Shown here in pieces: positions 1-8,551 of a DNA stretch of 64,000 nt. The DNA is from Euzebyales bacterium (lineage in GTDB: Bacteria > Actinomycetota > Nitriliruptoria > Euzebyales > JAHELV01). Position 1 is the stretch's first letter, and each line of letters starts with the position of its first letter. A program made the position numbers and the translations under genes. Below the pieces are notes generated by a model. It had not been told where the DNA came from. It did not search any database and was given only the letters and a program-made list of their open reading frames with translations. The DNA lies in contig DASUUK010000004.1 in NCBI GenBank assembly GCA_036374135.1, positions 1-64,000 of the forward strand, written 5' to 3'.

Positions 1-741
1 TCAGAGGATCTGTGAGAAGAACTCCTTGGTCCTCGGATGCTGCGGATCGGCGAACATCCGCGTTGGTTCGCCCTCCTCGAGCACGACGCCCTGGTCCATG
101 AAGAGCATGCGGCTGCCCACTCCCCGCGCGAACCCCATCTCGTGGGTGACGACCACCATGGTCATCCCCTCGGAGGCCAGCCCTGCCATGACGTCGAGGA
201 CCCCCTTGATCAGCTCGGGGTCGAGCGCCGACGTGACCTCGTCGAAGAGCATGAGCTTCGGCTCCATCGCCAGCGCCCGGGCGATCGCCACACGCTGCTG
301 CTGCCCGCCGGACAGCTGCGACGGATACGCGTCGGCCTTGTCGCCCAGGCCGACCGCATCGAGCTGCAGGAGCGCCCGCTCCCGCGCCGCGTCGTCGTCG
401 AGTCCCAGCACGATATCGAGTGCCAATGTGACGTTGGCCAGGGCGGTCATGTGAGGGAAGAGGTTGAAGTGCTGGAAGACCATGCCCATGCGGGTGCGCA
501 CCCTGTTCAGGTCCGACCGGACGTCGGTGAGATCCTGGCCGTCGAACCAGACCTTGCCCAGCGTGGGCTCCTCGAGCATGTTCATCGTCCGCAGCAGCGT
601 GGACTTGCCCGACCCCGACGGCCCGATGAGGACGATCACCTCCCCGGGCCTGACGTCGACCGTGATGCCCCGCAGCACGTGGAGGTCGCCGAACCACTTG
701 TGCACCTGCTCGACGCGCAGGAGCCGGTCCTGCCCGTTCAC
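1..741 (-). CDS. Polar amino-acid ABC transporter, ATP-binding subunit
   Basis: ATPase of a GlnQ/HisP-type importer, 246 aa, which energises uptake through the permease encoded just upstream. Walker [10 protein letters not shown] lies at residues 40-48, the Q-loop at about 90 (VFQHFNLFP), the ABC signature LSGGQQQR at 143-150, Walker [13 protein letters not shown] at 163-174 and the switch His in VVVTHEMG near 200. Length is normal and the gene is complete, with its TGA at the window edge. The start is GTG, overlapping the permease stop in a GTGA junction, so translation is probably coupled. The polar amino-acid class is clear; the exact substrate cannot be read from the sequence. Confidence 0.95.
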   Translation of the reverse strand: MNGQDRLLRVEQVHKWFGDLHVLRGITVDVRPGEVIVLIGPSGSGKSTLLRTMNMLEEPTLGKVWFDGQDLTDVRSDLNRVRTRMGMVFQHFNLFPHMTALANVTLALDIVLGLDDDAARERALLQLDAVGLGDKADAYPSQLSGGQQQRVAIARALAMEPKLMLFDEVTSALDPELIKGVLDVMAGLASEGMTMVVVTHEMGFARGVGSRMLFMDQGVVLEEGEPTRMFADPQHPRTKEFFSQIL

Positions 742-1844
742 TGCGCGCCCACCAGGCCGGTCAGGCCGCTGTTCAGCCGTTCTTCGAGCATGCGGACCAC
801 ACGGATCATCGGCAGCGTGATCACCAGATAGCCCGCAGCGGCGGCGAGCCAGGGCGTCGCGTTGAACGATGCCGCATACAGGTCACGCGCGGTGCTCAGC
901 AACTCCTTCTGCGAGAACGTGAGCCCGAGGATGAACACCAGGGACGTGTCCTTGATGAGGATCACGAACTCGTTGGTCAACGGCGGGATCACCCGGCGCA
1001 CACCTTGGGGCAGGATGACGTGACGCAGCGCCCTGCCGTAGCTCATCCCCAACGAGCGGGCGGCCTCGAACTGGCCACGGTCGATCGATTCGATGCCCGC
1101 CCGGAAGATCTCCGCGCTGTATGCGCCGGCGTTGAGCCCGAGGATGACCATGGCCGCCAGGTACGCACCCACGCCCAGGCCGAGCGCCAGCACGATGCCC
1201 AGCCAGCCGAAGCTGAGTTGCCAGATCAGCGGCGTCCCGCGGAAGAAGTTGATGTACAGCCGCGCGGGGGCACGTACCAGCGGACGGCGGGACAGCACGA
1301 AGACGGCCAGGATCAGCCCGAGCACGATGCCGATCGTCTCGCCTGCGAGGGACAGGACGAGAGTGTTCAACGCGGCTCGGACGAACCGTGGCCCCTGGTC
1401 GGCGAGCAGGCCGAGCTCGAAGTACTGCCGGACGAGCAGGTCGACCTCGCCGGTGCGCACCCACAGGAACACCACGTCGAGCACGACGGCCTGCGCTCCG
1501 AGCACCGCACCACCGACCGCTGTCTCGCGCGCGGCTTTGTTGGGCATGCGCCCATAGGTGCCCCAGCCCAGCCCGGCCCCGATGAGGCCCAGGCCGAGCG
1601 ATATCCACAACAGCACGCCCTGCGCCGTGCTGGTGATCCCCTCGGCGAGCTGGGCGGACGGCACCCAGCCGAACGCGGTGATCACGATCGGTGTGCCGAT
1701 GACCACGAGGCAGAGTGCGGCAGCGCCGAGCACGCCGGCCGTGAGCGACACCCTCGTCTGGTCCTCGAGCCAGTCACTCAGCGTCCGCTCTGGTCGCTTC
1801 TGGGCGGTCGCGAGTGGATCGAGGGTCTCAGCGGTCCCGGTCAT
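738..1844 (-). CDS. Polar amino-acid ABC transporter permease with N-terminal membrane extension
   Basis: Inner-membrane permease of the HisM/GlnP family, 368 aa from the ATG preceded by GAGGAGGGA; an in-frame start 12 codons earlier lacks such a site. Residues from about 165 on are the conserved permease module, including RGTPLIWQ and the EAA loop [20 protein letters not shown] that docks on the ATPase. Typical members are about 220-250 aa. The N-terminal 150 or so residues here add roughly three hydrophobic segments and a soluble linker. The gene sits between the binding-protein gene and the ATPase, so the three form one importer operon. Confidence 0.93.
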   Translation of the reverse strand: MTGTAETLDPLATAQKRPERTLSDWLEDQTRVSLTAGVLGAAALCLVVIGTPIVITAFGWVPSAQLAEGITSTAQGVLLWISLGLGLIGAGLGWGTYGRMPNKAARETAVGGAVLGAQAVVLDVVFLWVRTGEVDLLVRQYFELGLLADQGPRFVRAALNTLVLSLAGETIGIVLGLILAVFVLSRRPLVRAPARLYINFFRGTPLIWQLSFGWLGIVLALGLGVGAYLAAMVILGLNAGAYSAEIFRAGIESIDRGQFEAARSLGMSYGRALRHVILPQGVRRVIPPLTNEFVILIKDTSLVFILGLTFSQKELLSTARDLYAASFNATPWLAAAAGYLVITLPMIRVVRMLEERLNSGLTGLVGAQ

Positions 1845-1906
1845 GCGTCCCTCCTCGCCGGCAGCGCCCTGGGGGAGCACCGCACGCGTGCCACGCCACT
1901 CGGCGC

Positions 1907-2794
1907 CTACCCTTCCGTGGCCGTGGCCTCGGTCTCCTCGCCGCCGACAACGTTGCCGGCGGGAGCCTCCGGGAAGTACTGCTCGTAGATCTGCTGGTAC
2001 GTCCCGTCCCCGAACATCGCCGACAGCGTCTGGTTCGCCGCGTCGAGCAGTGGCTCGTTCCCCGGATTGACCGGGAACCCGAACTCCTCGCCGGTGTCGA
2101 TGGTGTCGACGACGGCCAGCGCCTCCCGGCCCTGGGCCGCGTCGACCGCAGCCGGCTCGTCGAAGATCACGCCGGTGACCTGCCCGGCCTCGACGGCGGT
2201 GAAGGTGTCGCCCGCCTCGGGGAACGTCCGCACCTGGACACCTTGCGGACCGAGGTTCTCGTTGGCCCAGCTCTCACCCGTCGTGCCCGTCTGCACCGCC
2301 ACGGAGTCGCCCTGCCCGAGGTCGTCGACCGAGGCAATGTCCGGCGACTGCTCGCTGTTGACCGTGAGTGCCTGCTGCGCCCGGTAGTACGGCTCTGTGA
2401 AGTTGACGGTCGCGGCGCGTTCCTCGGTGATCGTCGTCGCCGACGCGACCATGTCGAACTGCCCCGCCGCGAGTTGGGTGAAGATCGTGTCGAAGGACGT
2501 GTCGACCCACTTGACCTCGACACCCAGGCGGCTGCCGATCTCCTCCATGAGGTCGACGTCGAAGCCGGTCAGCGCACCCGCCTCCTCGTACTCGAACGGC
2601 GGGAACGGGATGTCGGATCCCACCGTCAACGTGCCCTCCTCCAAGGTGGCGAACTGGACCTCGGGCTCCTCGGAGTCCTGCGCGGCCGCCGAACCGCCGT
2701 CCGCGGTCTCCGTCGCCGTCTCGGCGGCGTCCCCCCCGCATGCGGCCAAGGCGACGGTGAACACCGCGATGACGATCAGAAGTTGTCGGCGCAT
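1907..2794 (-). CDS. Amino-acid ABC transporter substrate-binding lipoprotein
   Basis: Extracytoplasmic solute-binding protein of family 3 (SBP_bac_3), 295 aa. The start is the ATG after GGGAGG. A lipoprotein signal ends in LAAC with Cys19, followed by an acidic Ala/Thr-rich linker. The mature domain opens with LTVGSDIPFPPFEY and has GFDVDLMEEIGSRLG, the usual signatures of polar amino-acid binders; it ends in a short Glu/Thr-rich tail. It is first in the three-gene operon, 62 bases ahead of the permease start, matching the common order binding protein-permease-ATPase. The ligand is not determinable from sequence. Confidence 0.94.
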   Translation of the reverse strand: MRRQLLIVIAVFTVALAACGGDAAETATETADGGSAAAQDSEEPEVQFATLEEGTLTVGSDIPFPPFEYEEAGALTGFDVDLMEEIGSRLGVEVKWVDTSFDTIFTQLAAGQFDMVASATTITEERAATVNFTEPYYRAQQALTVNSEQSPDIASVDDLGQGDSVAVQTGTTGESWANENLGPQGVQVRTFPEAGDTFTAVEAGQVTGVIFDEPAAVDAAQGREALAVVDTIDTGEEFGFPVNPGNEPLLDAANQTLSAMFGDGTYQQIYEQYFPEAPAGNVVGGEETEATATEG

Positions 2795-3101
2795 CGTGCC
2801 TCCCGCGAAGTCCTCGTGCAATGGGTTGCCTCGAAGTCTGCGCCGACGGCGTGGCCACGCCCAACAGCGGAGGTCCCCCGGCGTGTGGGCCGTTCGGCCT
2901 ACGTCATTGACCTTCCCGTGCCGGTTGAGGGCCCTGCCGGGTCGTCACGCCGAAGATGCCGGCGGCTGGGGTCGGTGCCCGGGGCTGGCCTCCCGCGACG
3001 CCGTCGGTAGGGTGAGGTGTGGGCGACAACGCCACGTAGGGCACCGCTACGGACGGACCGCCCGGCGTTGAGGATCGGAGCGCGCCGGCCTGAGGCTCTG
3101 G

Positions 3102-3737
3102 TCAGGTTGGTGGCCCGCCCGGGCCCTGTGACTGGACGAAGTGCTCGATCCGATCGAGGGTCTCACCGGTATGGGTGTGGATGTGTCCGGTCATGCCCAG
3201 GGAACGTGCCGTCTCGACGTGACCAGGTGTGTCGTCGATGAACAGGGCGTCACCGGCGTCCACACCGATGCGATGCAGAGCGGTCTCGTAGATGCGGACG
3301 TCAGGTTTGGCGTATCCGACGTCGCAGGACAGGATGATGGCGTCAGCGAAATCCCACCCGGCGTCGGCGATGCTCTCTCGCATGTCGGGCCATGCGTTGC
3401 TGACGATGGCGATCGTCGCTCTGTCACGCACGCGGCGCAGCCCGGTCAGCAGATCGGTGTCCCATGTCTGGCGGACGGTCAGGTCGTGTCGGATCGCGGC
3501 AACCACGTCCTCACCGACATGCAGCCGGTCGGCGATGATGCGCCACCAGGCCACTTCGCTGGTGCGGCCGATGAGAACGTGGTCGTCGCTGCCGGCGAAC
3601 ACCGCCGCGAGGAAGGCGTGCGGAGGTATTCCGAGGCGGCCGCCCCAGAATGTCGCGGCAGCGGTCAGATCGTCCGGCATGAGGACCCCACCGACGTCGA
3701 TCAGTACCGCGCGGCGGCTGGGGCTCGTCGCTGTCAT
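3102..3737 (-). CDS. HAD-superfamily hydrolase (subfamily IA)
   Basis: Probable small-molecule phosphatase or dehalogenase-type hydrolase, 211 aa. Motif I is IDVGGVLMP near residue 15, where the usual second Asp of DxD is Gly, a variant frequent in the YihX-like branch. Motif II is VSNAW, motif III the Lys in GYAKPDVRIY and motif IV LFIDDTPGHVETA with paired Asp. An alpha-helical cap lies between motifs I and II. It is transcribed toward the amino-acid ABC operon, with about 300 bases between. The substrate is unknown. Confidence 0.85.
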   Translation of the reverse strand: MTATSPSRRAVLIDVGGVLMPDDLTAAATFWGGRLGIPPHAFLAAVFAGSDDHVLIGRTSEVAWWRIIADRLHVGEDVVAAIRHDLTVRQTWDTDLLTGLRRVRDRATIAIVSNAWPDMRESIADAGWDFADAIILSCDVGYAKPDVRIYETALHRIGVDAGDALFIDDTPGHVETARSLGMTGHIHTHTGETLDRIEHFVQSQGPGGPPT

Positions 3738-3808
3738 CTTCGGCCGATGGCGTGCGCAGATGCCACGACCGGCGCCGTCGAGGACGACGCCGGCCGCGAC
3801 GGGGTCGA

Positions 3809-6175
3809 TCAGTCGAGGCCCTCGAAGATGCCGTTGCCGAGCAGACGGAAGGCGTTCTCCGGATGGCCGCGGAACGTCGCGTCAAGACCGATCAGCGTGA
3901 CGTCGGCGTCACCCGCGTCGCCGCTGACCACGATCGGCCGGCCTGCCGCACCGCTGACCTCCCAGCCGGGCCAGTAACCCGAGATCAGGAAGTCGTCGGC
4001 GCCCAGCGTGGCCGCCACGTCGACGTCGGGGCCGAGGCTGGTGAACCACGCCGGAGTGAACACGAACGCCACGTCGTCGTCCGGGTACCCGCCGGCGGCA
4101 CCATTATCGGTGTAGTCCACCTCGACGATGGCGTTGCCGTCGCCGTTGTCGAACTCCGCATCGAGGATCCCCGCATCCAACGCGAGGCCGATCCCGGTGC
4201 TACGCAGGCCCACGTAGTCGCCACCCGCGGCGAAGAAGGCGGCCAGCGAGTCCCGGCCGGACTGCTGCAGGCCGCCCCACGACCGGCTGTAGTTGACGAA
4301 CACGTCGTAGTCCTCGACCACGCCGCTGTTGACGTCTCCCGTGCCGACGGTGTCGTACTCGAAACCCAGCTGGTCGAGCGCGTGGCGTGTGCCCTCGTCG
4401 GCGAACACGGCGATCTTCTGGGCCTCCATGGCGACGCTGTCGGGCACGGACCCCAGCGCGTACACATCCAGGCCGTCCTGACTGGCCAACGCGTTCACCA
4501 GCGAACGGTCACCCGGGACGATGAAGCTGCCCGGCTCGAACGTGTGGCCGCCGTCCGTGAAGACCTCGGCCGCCCGGCGCACTGCGACACCGTCCGCGAT
4601 CAGCTCGTTGGCTGCGCGGAACGCCTGCAGGCTGGTCGGCTCGAACGCGTAGGCGGTGGCGCGGTTGCCGGAGACCTCGCCGTGGACCGCGGTCGCCTTG
4701 GTGACCGGGCGGGTGGCGACGTCAAGGTCGCTGTCGACGACTGTCCGGGTGGCGCCCCACAGCAGCGGATGGCTCCACACGGCCGGCGGTGAGTAGAACG
4801 TGATGCCGACCACGTCGGACAGGTTCTTGCCGTCCTCGAGGAACGTGTTGGCCAGGCTGCGCTTCGCCTGGTCCATCCACACCACGTACGTGCCGGCGGG
4901 GTAGGTCGTCCCGTCGACGGTGAACGGCTGGGAGGCAGCCTCGACCTCGACGTCGTTGAACAACAGGAAGTCGACCAGGCGCTGGGCCTGCAGCGGGCTC
5001 TGCTGCAGTGGCTCGTCGACAGGGATGACGTGCGCGGTCGGAAACTCCTGGACGACCAGCTCGTTGTACTGGTTGAACTGGGTCTCGTCGAGAAGCTCGT
5101 CGGGGATCGGCATCTGGGGCAGGTCGAGCGCACCACGACGGAAGATCTCGACCTGGTCGTGCAGCATCGCATCCTTGTTCTCGACGACGAAGTTCAGCGC
5201 GCCCCAGACGGCCGCCTCGTGAGCGTCGACGCCCAGCTCGGCGCGGCTCGGCGTTTCGAGCGTGTGCCCGTACGACCCGTGGTACATCGCGTACATCGGC
5301 ACGTACTGGCCACCCCAGTCGTCCCAGCCGTCGGCAAAGTCGCGGTATGGGATCTGCGCCGGCAGGCCGAGCCGGTCGAACAGCGAGTCCTCCATGGCGT
5401 ACGCCTGGTGCAACGCCCACCGCAGGTACAGGTCATACTCGTAGTTGGTGTTGTGCGGCGGCGTGGTCGGCTCGATCAGCATCGGGTTGACGAACCCGTG
5501 GAGGTCGAGCGTGATCAGCGGGTTCCACTCGGTCAGGATCTCGACCGTGGCGCGTGCCTCGGGCTGGGTCTGCGACAGGAAGTCACGGTTGAGGTCGAAG
5601 CCGTTGACGTTCTGGCGGATGCCGAGCACCCGACCGTCCGGGTTCTGCACCACGTTGACGATCAGGATGACGTTGTCGAGGACCGCCTGGACCTCCGGCG
5701 AATCGCCGTACGCCAGCGTCTCGATCAGGCGGATCGCGGCATCGGTGCCCGGGTACTCGTTACCGTGGATGCTGCCGTTGATGAAGAGCGGGACCTTGTA
5801 GTCACCGAGTTCGGCGATCATCTGCTGGGCCCGCTCGGGGTCCTTCAGCATCATGTTGCTGATCGCCTTGTACCGGCCAAGGCGGCCCATCGCCTCGGGT
5901 GCCGACACCACCGCCAGGTACAGGTCACGTCCGCCGGCGGACTGACCGGCCACCTCGACGTGGACGCGGTTGCTCGACGTCTCGATCTCCCGCAGCTTCG
6001 GTCCGATCTCGGAGTAGAGGATCGAGTCGTAGAACGGCGAGGGGTTCTCCTCTTCGGGCTCCACGTCCCACCACGGGCCTCCGGGGTCCGCGGCGACCGG
6101 TCCCGAGGCGACGAGCATCCCTAGCACGAGTGCGACCACCATGACGGCGGTCAGACGACGTGACCATCGACCCAT
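3809..6175 (-). CDS. Secreted M14-family zinc carboxypeptidase
   Basis: Large exported metallopeptidase-like protein, 788 aa. A signal peptide (RRLTAVMVVALVLGMLVAS, cleavage after VAADP) is followed by the M14 domain at about 50-390. Zinc ligands are the His and Glu in IHGNEYPG plus the His in TLDLHGFVNP, and the candidate catalytic Glu lies in GHTLETPS. Residues about 400-788 resemble the glutamine-amidotransferase-like region seen C-terminal to many bacterial M14 proteins. The start is supported by AAAGGA upstream. Predicted role is extracellular peptide degradation, plausibly feeding the amino-acid importer downstream; that link is inference. Confidence 0.9.
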   Translation of the reverse strand: MGRWSRRLTAVMVVALVLGMLVASGPVAADPGGPWWDVEPEEENPSPFYDSILYSEIGPKLREIETSSNRVHVEVAGQSAGGRDLYLAVVSAPEAMGRLGRYKAISNMMLKDPERAQQMIAELGDYKVPLFINGSIHGNEYPGTDAAIRLIETLAYGDSPEVQAVLDNVILIVNVVQNPDGRVLGIRQNVNGFDLNRDFLSQTQPEARATVEILTEWNPLITLDLHGFVNPMLIEPTTPPHNTNYEYDLYLRWALHQAYAMEDSLFDRLGLPAQIPYRDFADGWDDWGGQYVPMYAMYHGSYGHTLETPSRAELGVDAHEAAVWGALNFVVENKDAMLHDQVEIFRRGALDLPQMPIPDELLDETQFNQYNELVVQEFPTAHVIPVDEPLQQSPLQAQRLVDFLLFNDVEVEAASQPFTVDGTTYPAGTYVVWMDQAKRSLANTFLEDGKNLSDVVGITFYSPPAVWSHPLLWGATRTVVDSDLDVATRPVTKATAVHGEVSGNRATAYAFEPTSLQAFRAANELIADGVAVRRAAEVFTDGGHTFEPGSFIVPGDRSLVNALASQDGLDVYALGSVPDSVAMEAQKIAVFADEGTRHALDQLGFEYDTVGTGDVNSGVVEDYDVFVNYSRSWGGLQQSGRDSLAAFFAAGGDYVGLRSTGIGLALDAGILDAEFDNGDGNAIVEVDYTDNGAAGGYPDDDVAFVFTPAWFTSLGPDVDVAATLGADDFLISGYWPGWEVSGAAGRPIVVSGDAGDADVTLIGLDATFRGHPENAFRLLGNGIFEGLD

Positions 6176-6531
6176 GTGCCTGTCCTTTCGAGGAAGCGGC
6201 GGTCCGGGTGCGCACCGCTCAAGGGATGGAAGAGCTGATCACGACCTTCGCGGGGTGACGACGCTCACACGCCCCGGATACTTGTCACCCGCGGGATCGA
6301 TTGTCAAGACCGCCGGCCTGCGGGCGGTGGGAGGTGTGACCGTGCTCGGCGGCGACGTCGAGGTGCTGGTGTTCCCGTGGCCGACCAGTTCGTGCCCGGT
6401 GCGTGCTCGGCGAGTGGTGGGCACACGTCGTGGGCGTCGATCCGGCTCCTGGCTGGTGGGCTGTTGATCGCCCATGGCGCAGCTGCTGGACCACGACGAT
6501 CGCCTGAGCATCGGGCACACCGTCTGGCGAG
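6176..6531. other. Intergenic region between carboxypeptidase and DUF1876 genes
   Basis: About 356 bases with no convincing gene. Short ORFs exist on both strands but are Arg/Ser/Pro-rich without start signals. The only element I can support is the minus-strand promoter candidate for the carboxypeptidase, listed separately. Confidence 0.6.
6278..6307 (-). promoter_or_regulatory. Candidate sigma-70-type promoter for the M14 carboxypeptidase
   Basis: Minus strand: a perfect TTGACA at 6307-6302, an 18-base spacer, then AAGTAT at 6283-6278. The -35 box is consensus and the -10 weak. It would give a leader of about 100 bases before the ATG at 6175. Confidence 0.4.
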
Positions 6532-6816
6532 TCAGGCGTCGAGCCGCCTCACGGGTTCACCGGTGGCCCGCTCGATGTCGTCGGCGGCGGCCTCGAGCAG
6601 CGCGTGGGCGAGCGCCGACAACGCGCGGGAGGCGGCCAGTTCGTCGCCGATCTCGGGCACATCGGGGTCGTCCGGGTGCTTGCGCGCCTCACCACGGCCC
6701 CGCAGATCCATGTCGTCCCGAGCCCGCAGTCGAGCCTCCGCGTGTGTGCGGACCACACCTTCGGCGTCGTGCTCGGTGAGGTGTATGTCGACGGTCCAGT
6801 GCTTGATGGTGTCCAT
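6532..6816 (-). CDS. DUF1876 family protein (Rv2632c/Rv1738-like)
   Basis: Small protein of 94 aa. It has the family pattern: KHWTVDIHLTEHD at the N-terminus, an Arg-rich middle, and NVPEIGDEL-type VPEIGDELAASRALSALA before the final helix. The mycobacterial homologues are small proteins linked with dormancy or hypoxia; that link is family knowledge, not visible here. The ATG at 6816 is chosen because GGAGGA precedes it; an in-frame codon nine residues earlier does not have this. It is monocistronic as far as I can see. Confidence 0.85.
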   Translation of the reverse strand: MDTIKHWTVDIHLTEHDAEGVVRTHAEARLRARDDMDLRGRGEARKHPDDPDVPEIGDELAASRALSALAHALLEAAADDIERATGEPVRRLDA

Positions 6817-7000
6817 CGCGTCCTCCGAGCAGGTGACGTCCAACCGGCATTCTCACATGGTCCGACGTCGCCGAGCAGAGCCCAACGTCCCGGCGCGCGT
6901 GGTCCGGCGGGCGTCGTGTCGACACCGACGTCACGGGCTGTGGGTCGCGCGTGGCCCGCGTCGTCGCCGTGAAGGTGTGACGCCTGTGCCGCGTCGCGCC

Positions 7001-7387
7001 TCACAGCGCTACGGCCCACAGCAGCCACACGCCGTACCCGACGGTGGCGACGCCGAGAGCCGCCAGCCAGCGGGTCGTCCGCCGCTCGCCACGTGGGGAC
7101 AGGCCCAGGTCGAGGATCACCGCCCGCACGCCGAGCATGGCGTGCAGGGTGACCGTGGCCAGGAACAGGTGCTCGGTGACCAGGATCACCGGTGACCGCA
7201 GGTACTCGACGACTTCGGCGTACGAGCGCAGCCCGTCCTCGACGACGAAGTGGTGGGCGACCATGTGCACCGTCAGCAGAACCAGCAGGGCGACGCCCGT
7301 CCCAGCCTGCCACACCCATGCCCAGCTGGGCCGCTCCCCGGCGGCGAACCCCGGGTCGGTCACACGTCGAGCGGTGTCGGTCCTCAC
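7001..7387 (-). CDS. SdhD-like membrane anchor of a GlpA/Sdh hybrid complex
   Basis: Succinate dehydrogenase/fumarate reductase-type membrane anchor, 128 aa, last gene of a four-gene operon. Three hydrophobic helices are visible: about 27-44 (GTGVALLVLLTVHMVAHH), about 66-88 (VILVTEHLFLATVTLH) and 105-126. The motif HAMLGVRAVILD at the end of helix 2 matches the conserved His/Gly-Val-Arg/Asp pattern of SdhC/SdhD subunits near the quinone site. The GTG start follows the preceding TGA by one base and has GGAGGG upstream. A longer ATG start is possible but would overlap the upstream gene. Confidence 0.82.
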   Translation of the reverse strand: MRTDTARRVTDPGFAAGERPSWAWVWQAGTGVALLVLLTVHMVAHHFVVEDGLRSYAEVVEYLRSPVILVTEHLFLATVTLHAMLGVRAVILDLGLSPRGERRTTRWLAALGVATVGYGVWLLWAVAL

Positions 7388-7388
7388 G

Positions 7389-7790
7389 TCACCCTCCGAA
7401 CAGCAGCGCGCCGGCCACCACGACCGCAACGACGGTGCCGATCCCGACGGCGAGCAGCATCGCGCGCTGCGCCCGCACGCCGAACCCGAGGCCGACGATG
7501 GTCAGGCGCAGACCGTTGAGCGCGTGGACCAGCCAGCCGGCGATCAGCACGAGGTCGAGTGCCAGGAACAGTGGTGACCGCATGACGTCGACGAAGCGGT
7601 CGTACGAACCGGCGCCCCGCGCGAGCAGGCTCAGCACGGCGAGGTGGACGTACAGGTAGGCGACCAGGCCGAGGCCGGTCACGCGGTTCGCCACGTACGC
7701 CCACGTGCCCGTCCCGCGGTGACGGACGTCCAGCCACCGCGCGGCTGAACCGGCCCGTGTGCGACCCGATGGTGCGCCGGCTGACATCAT
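7389..7790 (-). CDS. SdhC-like cytochrome b subunit of a GlpA/Sdh hybrid complex
   Basis: SdhC-type anchor of 133 aa. The N-terminal signature GTWAYVANRVTGLGLVAYLYVHL corresponds to the family pattern (W.. HRxTGL..), and WLVHALNGLRL carries the candidate haem/quinone-site His followed by NGLR. Three transmembrane helices are evident. Two adjacent ATG codons (7790 and 7787) lie two bases after the FeS-subunit stop; GGTGAGG precedes them. With the SdhD-like protein it should bind quinone and hold the FeS subunit at the membrane. Confidence 0.85.
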   Translation of the reverse strand: MMSAGAPSGRTRAGSAARWLDVRHRGTGTWAYVANRVTGLGLVAYLYVHLAVLSLLARGAGSYDRFVDVMRSPLFLALDLVLIAGWLVHALNGLRLTIVGLGFGVRAQRAMLLAVGIGTVVAVVVAGALLFGG

Positions 7791-7792
7791 CC

Positions 7793-8551
7793 TCACCGCC
7801 CGCGTCGGCGTAGCCGGCGCCGCAGCAGGTCGCGACGCTGCTGCATGATCGACTCCGCAGGATCGACCTGCTGGGGGCAGCGTGCGGTGCACTCCCAGGC
7901 GCCGTGGCAACGCCACACCCCGTGCTCACCGTCAGCCAGGTCCAGCAGGTGGTCGCGTTGGCCCGGGTCACTCGACTCCTCCTGCGCGCGACCGAGGGCC
8001 GCCAGCATCGCGGGGCCCCGGAACCGGTCATCGGTGGCCATCGTCGGACACGCGCTGATGCAGATCCCGCATTCGATGCAGTTCTCGAATCGGTTGAACC
8101 GTGTCAGTCCGTCGGCGACCTCGACGGCCGCGGTGTCCAGCACCTCGCGCTGCGCCGGTGTCGGCAGCCCGTCCTCGGCGGTGCGCGTGATCGTCATGTC
8201 CGAGGCCTGCATGCGCTCGAAGAACGCGGCGACGTCGACCACCAGGTCGCCGGCGAGTGGGAGGTTGCGCAATGGTTCGACACGCACGGGTGTGCGCTCG
8301 CGCATCGCATCGTCGAGATCGGTGACGCAGGGCAGGACCTCGACACCGTTCACGCGGACGCCACAGGATCCGCACGAGGCATGGTGGCACGCGTGGCGGA
8401 ACGTCAGCGTGCGGTCGTGGTGTGCCCACACCGCCTCGATCGCGTCGAGCACGGTCGCGCCGTCATGGACGGTGACGTCGAAGCGTTCGAGCCGACGATC
8501 GGCACCGCCCGGGCTGCAGCGGAGGATCTCGAGGGTTGCGGCGACGGTCAT
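7793..8551 (-). CDS. SdhB/FrdB-like iron-sulfur subunit
   Basis: Electron-transfer subunit, 252 aa. All three cluster motifs of succinate dehydrogenase/fumarate reductase are present: [2Fe-2S] CHHASCGSC with a fourth Cys eleven residues on, [4Fe-4S] CIECGICISACP, and the [3Fe-4S]-type set ending in CHGAWECTARCP. The start ATG overlaps the TGA of the flavoprotein gene (ATGA), so the two products are made in step. In a normal Sdh/Frd complex the partner is an SdhA/FrdA flavoprotein; none is encoded here and the coupled partner is GlpA-like. The inferred role is carrying electrons from the GlpA flavin to quinone. Confidence 0.9.
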   Translation of the reverse strand: MTVAATLEILRCSPGGADRRLERFDVTVHDGATVLDAIEAVWAHHDRTLTFRHACHHASCGSCGVRVNGVEVLPCVTDLDDAMRERTPVRVEPLRNLPLAGDLVVDVAAFFERMQASDMTITRTAEDGLPTPAQREVLDTAAVEVADGLTRFNRFENCIECGICISACPTMATDDRFRGPAMLAALGRAQEESSDPGQRDHLLDLADGEHGVWRCHGAWECTARCPQQVDPAESIMQQRRDLLRRRLRRRGR

